Assembly: GCF_005876985.1 (NCBI RefSeq)
Contig: NZ_VAHD01000001.1
Coordinates: 310,001-374,000, forward strand
DNA: 64,000 bases
Source of the DNA: Rhodoferax bucti
GTDB taxonomy: Bacteria; Pseudomonadota; Gammaproteobacteria; Burkholderiales; Burkholderiaceae_C
Direction of reading: 5' to 3'
Every line of letters begins with the position of its first letter. Positions within the stretch are counted from its first letter, which is position 1. Positions 51,145-59,068 of this stretch are shown piece by piece. The notes beneath the pieces were generated by a model. It had not been told where the DNA came from. It ran no database searches and saw only the letters and a list, made by a program, of their open reading frames with translations. Position numbers and translations under genes: made by a program.

Positions 51145-51585
51145 ATGCAAACCTGTACCCGACTCGCCTGCCTCACCCTCGCTCTGGCCGCCCACAGCGC
51201 ATTCGCGCAGAACGCCGTGACCGCAGCGGCCGCCAAAGAAGACGGCGCGGTCGTCACCAGCAGTGGCCTCGTGTACCGCAGTCTGAAAGAAGGCAGCGGC
51301 GCCAGCCCCAAAGCCAGCGACAAGGTCACCGTGCACTACAAAGGCACCTTCCCCGACGGACGCGAATTCGACAGCTCCTACAAGCGCGGCCAACCCATCG
51401 ACTTCCCGCTCAACGGTGTGATCCCCTGCTGGACGGAAGGTGTGCAACGCATCAAGGTCGGCGGCAAGGCCAAGCTGACCTGCCCACCCGACATCGCCTA
51501 CGGCGCACGTGGCGCAGGCGGTGTGATCCCTCCGAACGCGACGCTGGTGTTTGAAGTGGAGCTGGTCGCCGTCAACGGCAAGTAG
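51145..51585 (+). CDS. FKBP-type peptidyl-prolyl isomerase, exported
   Basis: This 146-residue protein has a signal peptide (ending AHSAFAQ) and one FKBP domain (SGLVYRSLKEGSGASPKASD, VTVHYKGTFPDGREFDSSY, FPLNGVIPCWTEGVQRIKVG, ATLVFEVELVAVN). It catalyses proline cis-trans isomerisation, probably in the periplasm, similar to FkpA/FklB C-terminal domains without the dimerisation part. It is divergent from the HD-GYP gene. Confidence 0.93.
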   Translation: MQTCTRLACLTLALAAHSAFAQNAVTAAAAKEDGAVVTSSGLVYRSLKEGSGASPKASDKVTVHYKGTFPDGREFDSSYKRGQPIDFPLNGVIPCWTEGVQRIKVGGKAKLTCPPDIAYGARGAGGVIPPNATLVFEVELVAVNGK

Positions 51586-51613
51586 GCAACCTACCGCTAG
51601 CCGCCAGCGCTAA

Positions 51614-52756
51614 CTACACCGACCACTGCAGCAGCGGCTGCAGCACGCTGGCACCCAGCTTTTTGGAGCGCTGGCCGCTCCAACCGACCACCGGGTCGGG
51701 CAGGTTGGCGTTGTCTTTGAAAGGCATTTCAATGGTGAGCGCCAGACAACCAAAGCGCTGCGCGATCCAGTTGGTGGCCAGGGTCATATTGGCCTGGCCA
51801 GCGGCCGCGCGCGGGTAGTGCTCGGTGTCCTGAAAGTCCGGGCAGGCGTTCATCCAGGCGGCTTTGAAGTCGTCTTCCAGTTCGGCAATGCGGGGGGTGT
51901 AGCCCGGCGTGCCTTCCGACCCGACCACAAAGTTGTAGGGCAGGCCTTCATCGCCGTGCACATCAAGACACAGGTCCAAACCGGTCGCCTCCATGGCGGC
52001 GCGCACCAGAGCCACTTCAGGCGCGCGCTCCATGCTGGGCGCCGCCCACTCGCGGTTGAGATTGGCGCCCGCCGCATTGGTGCGCAGGTTGCCCAGCACC
52101 GCACCATCGGGGTTCATGTGCGGCACCACATGGAAGATGCAACGCTGCAGCAGGGTACGGCTGACCGAGTCGTCGGCGTCCAGCAGGCGCTCCAAAAAGC
52201 CTTCCACAAACCACTCCGCCATGGTCTCGCCGGGGTGTTGGCGGGCCATGACCCACACATGCTTTTTGTCTTCCTGCGCGACCGGGCTGTGCGGGTCGGC
52301 AATGTGGAGCACGCTCATGTCCCGCCCCTGCACCGTGGCGCCCAGGCGCTGCAGCGTCACCAGCGAGGATACGGCGGCCGAGGCCAGCAAATCCAAATGC
52401 TGCTCATACGAATAAGGCTCAAAGTACGCAAAGTACATGGCGTTGCCCTGGGGCGTGGCCTGTGCAGTGAGCACCGTGCCGTCGTAATGGGTGTCGATGC
52501 GGCTCCAGTGCTGTCGGTCGTGGCTGGCCACCACGCGGTAGCCATCCCAGCCCTTGGGGTAGGCGCACTCAGAGGCGTTCATGAACTTCACCGTCACCGC
52601 CTGCCCGGCTGCACCGTGCAGGCAAAAGTGAAACCACTGGGCGAACTCGGCGGCCGTATCCCGGCGGATGCGCAGCTGGATGTCATGCGCGGCCTCCAGG
52701 CGCAGCACCTCGATGGCACCGGAGTCGAACTGGCTGGAGATGGAGAGTGTATTCAT
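51614..52756 (-). CDS. M14 family zinc carboxypeptidase, cytosolic type
   Basis: The 380-residue enzyme has the zinc ligands of M14 peptidases in MARQHPGETMAEWFVEGFLE (His, Glu), the third His in LCLDVHGDEGLPYNFVVGSE, and the catalytic Glu in LALTIEMPFKDN. The N-terminal beta domain and the lack of a signal peptide fit the M14-type cytosolic carboxypeptidases related to AGBL/CCP enzymes. In bacteria their substrate is not settled; peptides with C-terminal Glu are possible. Confidence 0.9.
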   Translation of the reverse strand: MNTLSISSQFDSGAIEVLRLEAAHDIQLRIRRDTAAEFAQWFHFCLHGAAGQAVTVKFMNASECAYPKGWDGYRVVASHDRQHWSRIDTHYDGTVLTAQATPQGNAMYFAYFEPYSYEQHLDLLASAAVSSLVTLQRLGATVQGRDMSVLHIADPHSPVAQEDKKHVWVMARQHPGETMAEWFVEGFLERLLDADDSVSRTLLQRCIFHVVPHMNPDGAVLGNLRTNAAGANLNREWAAPSMERAPEVALVRAAMEATGLDLCLDVHGDEGLPYNFVVGSEGTPGYTPRIAELEDDFKAAWMNACPDFQDTEHYPRAAAGQANMTLATNWIAQRFGCLALTIEMPFKDNANLPDPVVGWSGQRSKKLGASVLQPLLQWSV

Positions 52757-52765
52757 GGTGTTTTA

Positions 52766-52818
52766 GGCCTCTAGCGCCCGCGCCATTTGCGCGAGCAGCT
52801 ATTAAAAATATAGCAAAC
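52766..52818 (+). repeat. Dispersed intergenic repeat, copy 5
   Basis: This copy reads GGCCTCTAGCGCCCGCGCCA then TTTGCGCGAGCAGCTATTAA and AAATATAGCAAAC. GCTAT and ATAGC arms pair around a seven-base A-rich loop. It lies between the M48 and M14 genes. Confidence 0.82.
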
Positions 52819-52833
52819 AGCAGGCAGATGGAG

Positions 52834-54330
52834 TTACTGCAACTCCACCACCTTCACCGCCTGCCCCGCAGCAGGCTCACCCCCGCCGTAGTAGCCATTG
52901 ATGAGGCGCAGCTGCTGCTCGGCGCGCGCCAAGGGAGAGGCTTTGGCCAACTCGGCAAAACCCCCACGGGGGTAGTTCACCGTTTTGAGCACCCAAGGCC
53001 GGGCAGCGCTGCGGTCTTGCGCAGTCAGGGCGCGGAAGCTGCCTTCGGCCTCACGCAGCCCTGCGCGTGCGCGGGCCAGGGCGTTGGCATCTTTGGCGCT
53101 GGTTTGCAGCAGGTACACCCGCTCGCCGGGGCCGGTAATCACGGTGGCTTCCAGCGCCACGGTGCTGCCGTTGGCATTGGCGCGGGCGCCGGTAAAGCGC
53201 GAGGCCTGCAAGCCGTTGATGGTGGTGGGCTCCAGCTTGCCTTGGGTGGGCTTGAGCAGGTTGCGCACCACATCCGCTGGCGTCTTGCCGGCCTGCGCCG
53301 GCACCAGCCGCACCAGCAAGGCTGCGTCGCGGGCGGTGTTGATGAAAGCCAGCTGCTCACTGTCGTTCTGGATGTACCAGCCGGCCGGCGCCGTTAGCGC
53401 CAGGCCCAGGGGCTCGTGGTAGAAGTTTTGGCCGCGCACCAGGCCTTGCGCCGGGCTGTCGCCAAAGTTCAGGCCGCGAATGGCCAGCAGGTAGCGGGCG
53501 CGGCCTTCGTCGTTGTAGCGGTCTTTGCTTTGGTACTGGGCGGCCAGGCGGGTGATGGTCTCCAGCCGTTGGTCGTTGCTGGGGTGGGATGACAACCAGT
53601 CCCCCTTGGCCGGTGCGGGGCGGCCTTCGGCCTGGGCCTGGTCGGCAGCGAACAGCTCCTGGTTTTTCAGGACCTTGATCACGTCAATCATGTTACGCGG
53701 GTCGTAGCGGGTGCGGTAGAGGTATTCGGCCCCCAGCCCGTCTGCCTGCAGCTCCTGCTCGCGCCCGTACGAGGCGATGTAGCCCGCCGCCACATTTTGC
53801 GACACCTGGCCCGCCAGCTGGCCGGCACCTGTGACTCCATACGCCTCAGCCACCGCACCCAGAATGCTGGCGGCAAACACGCCCAGCCCCGCGTTTTGCT
53901 GGCTGGTGGCGCGCTGCGCGCCATGGCGGGCGGTGACGTGACCGATCTCGTGCCCGATGACGCCGGCCAAATCGGCCTCGCTCTCCATGTAGGCCATGAT
54001 GCCGCGTGTGACGTACACATAGCCGCCGGGCAGGGCGAAGGCGTTGATTTCGGGGCTGTCGAGCACGGTGAAGTGCCACTCCAGCTGCGTGCGGTGGCTT
54101 TGCGCCGCCAGCTTTTGACCCAAGGTGTTCACATAGGTCTGCAGCGCGGGGTTGTTTACCACGCCGTATTCCCGCAGCACCTCTTGATGGCCCTTGGCGC
54201 CCTCGGCCAGCTCGGCCTCTTCGCTCATGGCCGAACGCTCGGTCTGGCCCGTGACCGGATTCACCACCTGGGTACCGCAGGCCACCAACAACGCGCTGGA
54301 CACCAGCGCCACACTCCACCAGAAACGCAT
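52834..54330 (-). CDS. M48 family metallopeptidase lipoprotein
   Basis: The 498-residue protein starts with a lipoprotein signal peptide (MRFWWSVALVSSALLVACG, lipobox Cys19), then an M48 protease domain with IGHEIGHVTARHG and the third zinc ligand in EQELQADGLGAEYLY. A ~200-residue C-terminal part follows (LTAPAGWYIQNDSEQLAFIN onward) that resembles the extra domain of BepA-like/YggG-type M48 proteins. It is likely anchored in the outer membrane and involved in envelope protein quality control. Confidence 0.9.
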   Translation of the reverse strand: MRFWWSVALVSSALLVACGTQVVNPVTGQTERSAMSEEAELAEGAKGHQEVLREYGVVNNPALQTYVNTLGQKLAAQSHRTQLEWHFTVLDSPEINAFALPGGYVYVTRGIMAYMESEADLAGVIGHEIGHVTARHGAQRATSQQNAGLGVFAASILGAVAEAYGVTGAGQLAGQVSQNVAAGYIASYGREQELQADGLGAEYLYRTRYDPRNMIDVIKVLKNQELFAADQAQAEGRPAPAKGDWLSSHPSNDQRLETITRLAAQYQSKDRYNDEGRARYLLAIRGLNFGDSPAQGLVRGQNFYHEPLGLALTAPAGWYIQNDSEQLAFINTARDAALLVRLVPAQAGKTPADVVRNLLKPTQGKLEPTTINGLQASRFTGARANANGSTVALEATVITGPGERVYLLQTSAKDANALARARAGLREAEGSFRALTAQDRSAARPWVLKTVNYPRGGFAELAKASPLARAEQQLRLINGYYGGGEPAAGQAVKVVELQ

Positions 54331-54372
54331 GAAAAACCCTCTGTTGACGCGCCGCAGCGCTTTGCACCAATT

Positions 54373-55374
54373 TTAGGAGCGGGACGGCACGTCGTTGTAC
54401 CACTCGGTGCGGTTGCGGCCGGTTGACTTGGCGCGGTACAGCGCCACATCGGCTTCGTGCAAAAGCCGGGTCAACAACACACTATCTTGCCCATGGAGCA
54501 GCGTCTGTTGGGCGCATGACACGCCGATGCTCACCGTCACCGGCTTTTTGTGCACCGTCACATTTTTCATGAGCTGGTGCACCCGCTGCGCGATTGCGCC
54601 GGCCCCCTCAGGCCCGGCATCGGGCAACCAGAGCGCAAACTCCTCGCCGCCGTAGCGCACCACCACATCGCTGGCGCGCTTGCTGGCTTGCAACTGGTGG
54701 GCCAGCTCTTGCAAGACGCGGTCGCCCTCCTCATGGCCGTACTTGTCGTTGACCCGCTTGAAATGGTCTACATCCACCATCAGCAAGGCAGCCGTGGCGC
54801 CCGGCTCCGACTGGGCTTGCCACTGCGCAACCGCACGCTCCAGGGCACGACGGTTGCCAAGGCGGGTGAGCGGGTCGGTCAGGCTCAGGGCCGAGAGTTC
54901 GCGGTTTTCCGACTCGATGCTCTGGGTGTGTTGTGACAGCTGGTGGTGCACCGAGCGCAGCTCCGCATTCGCCTGGGACAGCTCTGCAGCCAGCCGTTGT
55001 GCACGCCCCCGCGCCTCCACCAGCTCCGCCTCAAAACGGCTGCGCTCCAGGGCTACAAAAAACACCCAAAAAATGCAGTCCTGCTCGTCCCACAAGCCAC
55101 GCCGGCCATTCACCATCACCGGCACCCGCTCACCTGCCGCGTTGTGCAGGTGCAAGTACAGCTCTTGCACCGCGCCGTGGCGCAGCATCAGCGGCCACAC
55201 ATGGGTCTGCAAAAAAATACGGCTGGGTGCAGGCAGCAGGCAGTCCAGGTAGCGGCCGCGCCACTGTTCTGCCACACCGCCCACCAGGGCCAGCAGGTCG
55301 CTGTTGGCGGTCAGGATGTGGCCGCGCGCATCGGTCACGAGCACTGGGCTGGGAAGCAGGTCCAGGTGATCCAT
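54373..55374 (-). CDS. PAS-GGDEF diguanylate cyclase
   Basis: The protein (333 residues from the ATG at 55374, after AGGGAG) has an N-terminal PAS domain (LLPSPVLVTDARGHILTANS), a coiled coil (AAELSQANAELRSVHHQLSQ) and a GGDEF domain with LTDPLTRLGNRRALERAV, VDVDHFKRVNDKYGHEEGD and VVRYGGEEFALWLPDAG. An RASD inhibitory site precedes GGEEF at the usual distance, so it should make c-di-GMP and be product-inhibited. It begins 30 bases after the RsbQ-like hydrolase gene and is very likely its signalling partner: RsbP of Bacillus has the same PAS-coil front with a phosphatase output instead. Confidence 0.9.
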   Translation of the reverse strand: MDHLDLLPSPVLVTDARGHILTANSDLLALVGGVAEQWRGRYLDCLLPAPSRIFLQTHVWPLMLRHGAVQELYLHLHNAAGERVPVMVNGRRGLWDEQDCIFWVFFVALERSRFEAELVEARGRAQRLAAELSQANAELRSVHHQLSQHTQSIESENRELSALSLTDPLTRLGNRRALERAVAQWQAQSEPGATAALLMVDVDHFKRVNDKYGHEEGDRVLQELAHQLQASKRASDVVVRYGGEEFALWLPDAGPEGAGAIAQRVHQLMKNVTVHKKPVTVSIGVSCAQQTLLHGQDSVLLTRLLHEADVALYRAKSTGRNRTEWYNDVPSRS

Positions 55375-55403
55375 CAATGGGTCTCCCTGGTATTGAATGA
55401 AGC

Positions 55404-56210
55404 TCAAAGGGGCCGGGCCAGGTAGGCCTTCATGGCGTCTACCACCAAGGGGGCGTGCGACATGTGGCTGCAATGCCCCACCACATCCAGCACCTGCAAG
55501 GTGCTGTTGCGCAAATGCTGGTGCAGGTATTCGCCCACCTCTACCGGCGCCAGAGCGTCGTAGCGGTGCTGCAGGATCAGGCTGGGGCAGCGCACCTGGG
55601 GCAGGTCTGCCCGGTTATCGGCAAAAAAAGTAGCCTCGGCGAAGATGCGGGCAATCACCGGGTCGGTGGAGCAAAAGCTCTCCGACAGGCTGCTGGCCAC
55701 CGGCCCACCACCTTGCTCGCCCGACAGCACCGGCGTGAGGTAGTCCGCCCAGCCAATGAAGTTTTGGTCCATCAGCGCGAGCAGGCCTTCCAGGTCTGTG
55801 CGCTCAAAGCCGCCCACGTAGTCGGGTGGCTGGTTCAAAAAGCAGGGCGACGGGCCCACCATGACCATGCGATCAAACAAGCCCGGCCGGGCGATGGAGG
55901 CCAACATGCCAATCGAGCAGCTCACCGAGTGGCCCACAAACGTCACCCCCGAGCGCAGGCCCAGCGCATCGCACACGTCCAGCACGTCTTGTGCGTAGCC
56001 ATTCAGGGTGCTGTAGCGGCGGCTGTCAAAGGCGGAGGCATCGGACTGCCCGCTGCCCACGTAATCAAACAGCACCTGGCGGTACCCATCTGCAAAAGCG
56101 GGCACCACCTGCGCCCACATGTGCTGGTTGCAGCCGAAGCCATGCGCATACAGCAACACCTTGTCGCCTTCGCCCGTCACATGGACGTTGTTTCGTTTGA
56201 GGATACTCAT
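55404..56210 (-). CDS. RsbQ-like alpha/beta hydrolase (stress-signal receptor)
   Basis: The 268-residue protein matches RsbQ in length and in all its marks: MSILKRNNVHVTGEGDKVLL, YAHGFGCNQHMWAQVVPAF, LFDYVGSGQSD, the Ser elbow FVGHSVSCSIGMLASI, the Asp in LQHRYDALAPVEVGEYL and the His in DVVGHCSHMSH. RsbQ and its plant relatives D14/KAI2 are hydrolase-like receptors; in Bacillus RsbQ is needed for the PAS phosphatase RsbP. Here it precedes a PAS-GGDEF gene, so it may control c-di-GMP output. I used the ATG at 56210; a TTG two codons upstream is unlikely. Confidence 0.9.
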   Translation of the reverse strand: MSILKRNNVHVTGEGDKVLLYAHGFGCNQHMWAQVVPAFADGYRQVLFDYVGSGQSDASAFDSRRYSTLNGYAQDVLDVCDALGLRSGVTFVGHSVSCSIGMLASIARPGLFDRMVMVGPSPCFLNQPPDYVGGFERTDLEGLLALMDQNFIGWADYLTPVLSGEQGGGPVASSLSESFCSTDPVIARIFAEATFFADNRADLPQVRCPSLILQHRYDALAPVEVGEYLHQHLRNSTLQVLDVVGHCSHMSHAPLVVDAMKAYLARPL

Positions 56211-56460
56211 GGACAAGGCCCCGGTAGCACCGAATGAATGCGTTGCCAGTCTAGGTCAAAAGCCGAACATCCGGCAAGCGCAAGTTCCCTCAAAAACCTG
56301 CCTCCGTCACGCAGTCCACCGCCACACCCCGAATACCCTTCCCTCAGGGTTATTGAGGCGCCAAGCATCAGACGGACGAGCAAGAGACTTAGGACGTTGG
56401 GCCGCCTGGTTTCCGTGGCGTTAGGCTTGTACCGGGGTGTTGGCCCTACTTTGTGCAGGA

Positions 56461-56937
56461 TCAGCAACCGCTGGTAAGTGACGTAATGTCTGGCGTCAAC
56501 CCGAAGGTATCCACTTGGTGATAAATCACCATGCAATTCATGGGGTCTGGAGCCGTATCCACCCGAAACTGCGTGACGGCGGTGTTCACTTCGTACACAC
56601 CAACGCCTTGGACGCTGACCCAGTCTTTGATACCGAAATAGCTGGGCACTCGCGATTGGCCGGTCGGATAGCCGTTGTACATCGTGCCTACCAGCCCTTG
56701 AGGCCCAGTTACGGGGCCCGAAAATGTAGCCACATTGCAGCTTGCAACCAGCCTACATTTGGCCGAAGCCAGCGACACTGCCGCACCCACGGCGCCCGAG
56801 GTGGCTTGAACTGCGGAAATGCGCGCCTGCGACCCCAAGTTGACGAACTTGGGTAACGCAACAGCGGCCAAAACGCCAAGAATGACAACCACCATAACGA
56901 GTTCGATTAACGTAAAACCTCGTTGCCGCATAGCCAT
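56461..56937 (-). CDS. Type IV pilin-like protein, MSHA-type
   Basis: The protein (158 residues from the ATG at 56937) has a prepilin leader and cleavage site RQRG/FTLIELVMVVVILGVL, the invariant Glu5, and VAALPKFVNLGSQARI-like continuation, then a globular part with two Cys pairs (CRLVASC; C near 133 and the last residue). The leader and PKFVNLGSQAR strip resemble MshA-type pilins. No assembly genes are near, so it is an orphan pilin in this window. GTG at 56949 and ATG at 56931 are alternative starts. Confidence 0.85.
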   Translation of the reverse strand: MAMRQRGFTLIELVMVVVILGVLAAVALPKFVNLGSQARISAVQATSGAVGAAVSLASAKCRLVASCNVATFSGPVTGPQGLVGTMYNGYPTGQSRVPSYFGIKDWVSVQGVGVYEVNTAVTQFRVDTAPDPMNCMVIYHQVDTFGLTPDITSLTSGC

Positions 56938-57094
56938 TGACTTTGCCACTCCCTACCTCGCTGCCAACATTTTTTTCCTATTATCAAGGAAAAAATATAG
57001 CCAACCCGCCCGCTACAAGGCGGGAGCACGCAGACGACGCAGCAGGTGGTGCACTCCACGCCAAGCGACGCTACTTGCACATTAAACAAACCGA

Positions 57095-57140
57095 TAGCGC
57101 TTACAGAATAAGCGCAAGCAGCTACAAAAACTATAGCAAC
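57095..57140 (+). repeat. Dispersed intergenic repeat, copy 6 (shorter)
   Basis: This copy reads TAGCGCTTACAGAATAAGCG then CAAGCAGCTACAAAAACTATAGCAAC. The left half differs from other copies but also gives a TAGCGCTTA/TAAGCG pairing. It lies between the pilin and dbpA genes. Confidence 0.7.
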
Positions 57141-57189
57141 TAGACCCGCCAGCCCACTAGATGCAAGCCCCAGCGCCGATAATCGGGGG

Positions 57190-58572
57190 ATGACAGCTTT
57201 CTCCACCCTTCCCCTCGCACCTGCCACGCTGGCCAACCTGCAACAGCTGGGCTTTGATGCCATGACGCCCATCCAGGCCGCCAGCCTGCCCGTGGCCCTG
57301 GCCGGCAAAGACCTGATTGCCCAGGCCAAAACCGGCAGCGGCAAGACGGCCGCCTTTGCCTTGCCCCTGCTGGCCAAGCTCAACCCCCGCTGGTTTGCGG
57401 TGCAAGCCATGGTGCTGTGCCCCACCCGCGAGTTGGCCGACCAGGTGACGGTGGAAATCCGCCGCTTGGCCCGCGCGCAAGACAACATCAAGGTCGTGAC
57501 CCTGTGCGGCGGCGTGGCCACCCGCGGCCAGCGCGCTTCGCTGGAAAACGGCGCCCACATCGTGGTGGGCACGCCCGGCCGCATCATGGACCTGCTGGAG
57601 CGCGAGTACCTCACGCTCGAAGGCCTGAACACCCTGGTGCTGGACGAAGCAGACCGCATGCTGGACATGGGCTTCTTTGACGACATCGTGACCGTGGCAC
57701 GTCAATGCCCCAAAGAGCGCCAGACCCTGCTGTTCTCGGCCACCTACCCCGAAGGCATCGAGAAGCTGGCAAAGCAGTTCATGCAAGACCCGCAGCAAAT
57801 CAAGGTGGAAGCCCCGGTGGCCGACAACACCATTGAGCAGCGCTTTTTTGAGGTGGACCGCGAGTCCCGCTTCAGCGCGGTGAGCAGCATCCTCAACCAC
57901 TTCCGCCCGGTGAGCACGATTGCGTTTTGCAACACCAAGCAGCAGTGCAACGAGCTGGTGGACAAGCTGGTGGCTGACGGCTTCGTCGCCCAAGCCCTGC
58001 ACGGCGACCTGGACCAGCGCGAGCGCGACCAGGTGCTGGCCCAGTTTGCCAACCGCAGCTGCTCGGTGCTGGTGGCGACCGACGTGGCATCGCGCGGGCT
58101 GGATGTGAAAGAGCTGGACATCGTCATCAACGTGGACATCACGCCCGACCCGGAAGTGCATGTGCACCGCATCGGCCGCACCGGCCGCGCGGGCGAAAAA
58201 GGGCTGGCCGTGAGTCTGGCCAGCATGCGCGAGATGGGCGCGGTCGGCAAGATCGAGCAGTACCAGAACGCGCCCTCGGTGTGGCACAAGCTCGACGAGC
58301 TGACTGCCACAGGATCAGGCCGCTTGCTGCCCCCCATGGTCACCGTGCAGATCGCCGGTGGCCGCAAAGAAAAAATCCGCCCCGGTGACGTGCTGGGTGC
58401 GCTCACCAACGACGAGGGCGGCCCCGCCTTCAACCGTGAGCAGATCGGCAAGATCCAGGTCACCGAGTTCTGCACCTTTGTCGGTGTGGCCCGTGATGTG
58501 GCCCAGGCGGCGTGCAACAAGCTCAACGCGGGGCGCGTCAAGGGCAAGAGCGTGCGAGCACGTTTGCTGTAA
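57190..58572 (+). CDS. dbpA: ATP-dependent RNA helicase DbpA
   Basis: DbpA is a DEAD-box helicase that acts on 23S rRNA during large-subunit assembly. The 460-residue product has the Q motif GFDAMTPIQAASLPVAL, motif I AKTGSGKTAAFALPLL, PTRELADQV, LDEADRMLDMGFFDD, SAT in LFSATYPEGI and HRIGRTGRAG. The C-terminal DbpA RNA-binding domain is present (VQIAGGRKEKIRPGDVLGAL, KIQVTEFCTFVGVA), which separates it from RhlE and SrmB. Confidence 0.95.
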   Translation: MTAFSTLPLAPATLANLQQLGFDAMTPIQAASLPVALAGKDLIAQAKTGSGKTAAFALPLLAKLNPRWFAVQAMVLCPTRELADQVTVEIRRLARAQDNIKVVTLCGGVATRGQRASLENGAHIVVGTPGRIMDLLEREYLTLEGLNTLVLDEADRMLDMGFFDDIVTVARQCPKERQTLLFSATYPEGIEKLAKQFMQDPQQIKVEAPVADNTIEQRFFEVDRESRFSAVSSILNHFRPVSTIAFCNTKQQCNELVDKLVADGFVAQALHGDLDQRERDQVLAQFANRSCSVLVATDVASRGLDVKELDIVINVDITPDPEVHVHRIGRTGRAGEKGLAVSLASMREMGAVGKIEQYQNAPSVWHKLDELTATGSGRLLPPMVTVQIAGGRKEKIRPGDVLGALTNDEGGPAFNREQIGKIQVTEFCTFVGVARDVAQAACNKLNAGRVKGKSVRARLL

Positions 58573-58598
58573 ACAGACGGCGGGTAGTGGCAGGCAAG

Positions 58599-58617
58599 AA
58601 GCCGGTTTATCCGGCTT
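58599..58617 (+). terminator. Possible terminator after dbpA
   Basis: AAGCCGG (58599-58605) and CCGGCTT (58611-58617) form a seven-base stem with a TTTAT loop, followed by TGT only. The position fits a terminator but the T run is very short. Confidence 0.45.
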
Positions 58618-58739
58618 TGTAAGGGAAATTCCTACACGTTTTCCAGCGCTTGCCTGACTCCATTTTTTGGAGTGCGTGGCTACAGTTCCTCCAAGCGCCA
58701 AAGTATTCAGTTGGCGCAAACTTTCACCGGAGGACTGCC

Positions 58740-58976
58740 ATGAAAACCACTGCTACCGAACTCAACCCCTTCAGCCTGATGATGGAGCCCGAGCTGGTTC
58801 TGCAAACCATGGAGCGCTCCCAGCAATTGCGCGGCCTGCGCCGCCACAAGCTGCGCCCCTTGGACAAGCCGCTGATCCCCTACACCAAGGAAGCCTTGGC
58901 CGCCCGCGCTGCCTTTGATGCAGCCATTGACGCAGAAGACTTCGAAGCCAACGCCGAGAGCTACCTGCTGAACTGA
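58740..58976 (+). CDS. Small conserved-looking protein of unknown function
   Basis: The 78-residue product (MKTTATELNPFSLMMEPELV, LQTMERSQQLRGLRRHKLRP, LDKPLIPYTKEALAARAAFD, then an acidic end) starts with a good ribosome site (GGAGG) seven bases before the ATG. It has no signal or membrane segment, a basic centre and an acidic C-terminus. I do not recognise it as a named family. Codon pattern and ribosome site support it as real. Confidence 0.7.
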   Translation: MKTTATELNPFSLMMEPELVLQTMERSQQLRGLRRHKLRPLDKPLIPYTKEALAARAAFDAAIDAEDFEANAESYLLN

Positions 58977-59068
58977 ACGGGGCTTGCGCTTTCTGCAACG
59001 GTGCAGCGGAAAGCAGGGGTGTTGGGCCGATAATGAAACGGTCCAACCCTCCACAAGGAAAGTTTGCA

